Part shown: positions 62,002 through 64,000 of the stretch, one piece after another
Layout: each line of letters begins with the position of its first letter
Numbering within the stretch: position 1 is the stretch's first letter
Source of the DNA: UBA5314 sp964635975
GTDB lineage: Bacteria; Bacillota; Syntrophomonadia; Syntrophomonadales; Syntrophomonadaceae
NCBI GenBank assembly: GCA_964635975.1
Contig: CAZWPO010000016.1
Coordinates: 5,654 to 69,653, forward strand
Direction of reading: 5' to 3'
DNA length: 64,000 bases
Position numbers and translations under genes: made by a program
The notes under the pieces: model-generated
What the model saw: the letters and a program-made list of their open reading frames with translations, nothing else
Told to the model about the DNA's origin: nothing
Databases searched by the model: none

Positions 62002-62230
62002 AAGCTATTAAGCGCCGGGTCGTCCTGGGAAAGGCGAAGCGATCTGCTCAGGAAGTGCTGCATCAAGCTGCCGATAGCACGAGATGGAGCGGATTAAACC
62101 GGATAAGAAAATTGTAACAAGGTAGTAAGTTTTCAGGGATATCCAGAAGATGTATAGTATTAGTATGTAAAAGAAATTTTCTAAGATGCTTGTATTAATT
62201 TAGCAAAATATAAGGTTGGGAGGTATGTTT

Positions 62231-62671
62231 ATGTACGAAAAAGTTCTGGTCCCTGTAGATGGCTCTGCCCCGTCTCTTAAAGCAGTGGCCACGGCTCGAG
62301 AATTGGCAGAAACCGGTGCTGTTAAACAAATCACTATTATCAATGTGGTACACTTCCCTGCCCCGGCGGTTTTGGCTGACGGGTTAAGCCTCAATTATCT
62401 GCCGGCCCAGTATCAGAACGAGCTGCTAACGATGGCTGAGGCGATCACGGAAAAAGCCCGCGAAACACTGGGTCCCAACATCAATGCGAAAATTATCATC
62501 GACTCGGGCTCACCTCCGGATGTTGTACTTCAGGTGGCTGAAAAGGATAATTATGATTTAATAATCATGGGCAACCGGGGTCTAAACCAGGTTCAACGGT
62601 TATTCCTGGGTAGTGTTAGCAACCGGGTTGTGCTTATGTCCAAATGTTCAGTCCTCATCGTAAAAGAATAA
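62231..62671 (+). CDS. Universal stress protein (UspA family), copy 2
   Basis: A 146-residue ATP-binding-type Usp protein: VLVPVDGSAPSLKAVATARELAE at the start and MGNRGLNQVQRLFLGSVSNRVV for the nucleotide loop. Paralogue of 56248-56679, with the LADGLSLNYLPAQYQNELL middle also related to LADGQAIDTFPQQYYNELL. The third ATG is chosen because GGGAGG is 7 bases before it. Confidence 0.92.
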   Translation: MYEKVLVPVDGSAPSLKAVATARELAETGAVKQITIINVVHFPAPAVLADGLSLNYLPAQYQNELLTMAEAITEKARETLGPNINAKIIIDSGSPPDVVLQVAEKDNYDLIIMGNRGLNQVQRLFLGSVSNRVVLMSKCSVLIVKE

Positions 62672-62764
62672 ATGGACTTCTAAACCCGGTCGTAGGGATC
62701 TGGCCCTCATGTCTAGTTATTTAAGGAAATCGGCGTATTTAGAATGCCTATGAGGGAGGAGAAT

Positions 62765-63499
62765 ATGAAAGTTCAATTTCTAGGCTGCGGGGATGCCTTT
62801 GGCAGCGGCGGTCGGCTGCAGAGCTGCATTCTGGTGGAAAGTGGGGAAAAGCACTTCCTTGTAGACTGCGGCGCCTCTGCGATGATCTCTTTAAACAAAT
62901 ACGGCATTGATCCCGATAAGATAAGCATGATTCTGGTCAGCAATCTCCATGGCGATCATTTTGGAGGCATACCGTATTTCATCAGTGATGCCCAGCTGAA
63001 CAAAAAAAGGAATCGCAGCCTCACCATAATTGGACCTCCGGGACTCAAAAAGCGGTTGGAACAGGTGAACGAATCAACTTTCCCGGGATCTGCCAGGGTC
63101 AAATTGAATTTTGAACTGGTTACCGTTGAGTTGAGTCCCGGCGACCACTTCATAACCAATGGAATCACCATAGCTCCTTATGGAGGCGTCCACGGTACGG
63201 ATGATATCCATTTGATATATCGTATAGAATTTCAGGGCAAAAAGTTTACATACACAGGGGAGACCGAGTGGACGGAGAAAATACTGCCCGCTGCCCGGGG
63301 AGTGGATCTGCTGATTGCAGAGGCCTACTTCTATGCCAAGAAGGTTAAATATCACCTGGATTATAGAACGTTAATGTCCCATTTTTCGGAGCTGGACGCC
63401 AAAAAAATAGTATTGACGCATATGAGCCAGGACATTTTGGACAATGTCAGTACTATGGGGTGCGACTATGCTGAGGATGGTAAAGTGATCGAGATATGA
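62765..63499 (+). CDS. MBL-fold metallohydrolase
   Basis: A 244-residue metallo-beta-lactamase fold of the RNase Z/PhnP-like branch. The metal motif normally HxHxDH is N60-L61-H62-G63-D64-H65 (SNLHGDHFGG), losing the first histidine. Other ligands: GVHGTDD-type (VHGT), GETEW-type glutamate and LTHMS. FLGCGDAFGSGG opens the fold. The asparagine may alter the metal site, but related families keep activity. GGAGGAG precedes ATG at 62765. No partner gene. Confidence 0.88.
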   Translation: MKVQFLGCGDAFGSGGRLQSCILVESGEKHFLVDCGASAMISLNKYGIDPDKISMILVSNLHGDHFGGIPYFISDAQLNKKRNRSLTIIGPPGLKKRLEQVNESTFPGSARVKLNFELVTVELSPGDHFITNGITIAPYGGVHGTDDIHLIYRIEFQGKKFTYTGETEWTEKILPAARGVDLLIAEAYFYAKKVKYHLDYRTLMSHFSELDAKKIVLTHMSQDILDNVSTMGCDYAEDGKVIEI

Positions 63500-63524
63500 T
63501 CATCAAATGGGGGGTGTCTTTTTA

Positions 63525-63623
63525 ATGGAATCGGGGAAAAAACCTCCACTGCTTACATTGACGGGCATTATGCTCCTGATTGCCGTGATAATCGGGGGGA
63601 TCATCATTTACCTGCAGTTCTAG
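63525..63623 (+). CDS. Small single-helix membrane protein (32 residues)
   Basis: ATG at 63525, about 10 bases after GGGGGTG. The peptide has a basic, proline-containing start (MESGKKPPLL), then one hydrophobic helix with an IIGGIII core. It may be a real membrane miniprotein between the MBL and glutaredoxin genes. It is not of the holin-like toxin pattern, and no antisense features are obvious. Confidence 0.45.
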   Translation: MESGKKPPLLTLTGIMLLIAVIIGGIIIYLQF

Positions 63624-63687
63624 TCAGTTTTACCCAGCATATAAACCGCCAGTTCCAGCAGTAGATTTGTGAAGAGGAGGCAAAAGC

Positions 63688-63897
63688 ATGGCCCTGTTGA
63701 TTTACACGAAAACAGGCTGCCCCTACTGTGAGGCGGCATTGAAATCCTTTAAAGCGTCGGGAGCAGAGTATGAGGAAATAAATCTTAGCAATGATCCGAG
63801 CCGGATTGACGAAATGGTCAAGATCTCAGGGAGCCGCAAAGTTCCAGTCATTGTTGACGGTGATAAAATCAGTGTCGGCTTCAACGGCAGCGGCTGA
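63688..63897 (+). CDS. Uxx-star-type glutaredoxin-like protein
   Basis: A 69-residue thioredoxin-fold protein. YTKTGCPYCEAALKSFKASGAEYEEINL carries a CPYC active site (C11/C14), followed by ISGSRKVPVIVDGDKISVGFNGS, the pattern of the Uxx-star glutaredoxin-like family, in which the first position is often selenocysteine; here it is cysteine. Cytosolic thiol or selenol redox role. GAGGAGG start. The stop codon TGA is at the usual family end. Confidence 0.85.
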   Translation: MALLIYTKTGCPYCEAALKSFKASGAEYEEINLSNDPSRIDEMVKISGSRKVPVIVDGDKISVGFNGSG

Positions 63898-63934
63898 GGG
63901 GTATAAACTTCTGTGGGGCAGTTGCCCTCTCAAC

Positions 63935-64000
63935 GAACAAGGGGACGGACGCGAACAAGGGGACGGGTACATCGTTCACTTTGAAAGTGAACGATGTACC
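63935..64000. repeat. REP-like motif pair and 35-bp palindrome at window edge
   Basis: GAACAAGGGGACGG occurs twice (63935-63948 and 63953-63966), then GGTACATCGTTCACTTT-G-AAAGTGAACGATGTACC forms a nearly perfect palindrome from 63966 to 64000, where the window ends. The GGGGACG core is shared with the palindromes at 3401 and 4489-4612. Confidence 0.7.

Noticed and set aside
1..64000. tRNA, rRNA, CRISPR arrays, prophage or insertion sequence
   Set aside because: Looked for on both strands by eye; no cloverleaf, regular repeat-spacer pattern, integrase or transposase was found.

Overview
The window reads as a chromosomal stretch of a spore-forming member of the Clostridia. The signs are strong GGAGG-type ribosome sites with frequent GTG and TTG starts, a YheC/YheD spore-coat-type ATP-grasp gene, an exosporium-type jelly-roll protein, a Firmicutes Pho regulon with TTnACA boxes at 11-bp spacing, a type I holin-like toxin, and an acetate kinase. 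A syntrophic or acetogenic relative is possible, but the species cannot be fixed from sequence alone. No rRNA, tRNA, CRISPR array or complete insertion sequence was seen.

Layout. 1-8 kb: a CAP-domain protein cut by the window edge, an M15-type peptidase, a PAS/HD-GYP c-di-GMP phosphodiesterase, a copper-amine-oxidase-N/NPCBM protein, an aldo/keto reductase, a lytic transglycosylase and a transglutaminase-like membrane protein. Short REP-like palindromes with a GGGGACGT core lie between these genes and recur at the right edge. 8-13 kb: a DUF1294 protein, an FAD oxidoreductase fused to a Rieske domain, and two tandem FIST-sensor proteins, one ending in a full histidine-kinase module and one lacking the ATPase. 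13.5-16.6 kb: a tight operon of split transketolase plus a RuBisCO-like protein behind a near-consensus promoter. 16.8-18.7 kb: a bacteriocin-like operon (halocin C8-like cysteine-rich precursor, membrane protein, VKOR-like disulfide enzyme), facing a LuxR-type response regulator with 21-bp iterons upstream.

19.7-29.8 kb: slipin, small lipoprotein and membrane proteins, topoisomerase III, acetate kinase, a radical SAM protein, a 26-residue type I toxin, Tex and MntP. 30-39 kb: a phosphate block with PiT facing phoP-phoR, pstS, pstCAB, phoU and an arsC-type reductase. PhoP-box pairs or triplets stand before pit, phoP, pstS and pstC, so intake of phosphate by two routes, its sensing and arsenate detoxification look jointly controlled.

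39.8-48.9 kb: a thiolase with its DUF35 partner, a small zinc ribbon, Hsp20, a very acidic zinc-ribbon protein, MurJ, an Ig-like surface protein and a FecCD/FecE-type importer lacking its own binding protein. 49-56 kb: a probable spore-surface glycoprotein cluster (C1q/BclA-like jelly roll, two GT-D glycosyltransferases, sugar epimerase, GT2, PAP2 phosphatase, YheC/D). 56-64 kb: two UspA proteins, DUF2889 and DUF1648 proteins, a beta-propeller protein, a phospholipase D-type enzyme, a papain-like protease with a Fur-like site upstream, an MBL-fold hydrolase and a Uxx-star-type glutaredoxin.
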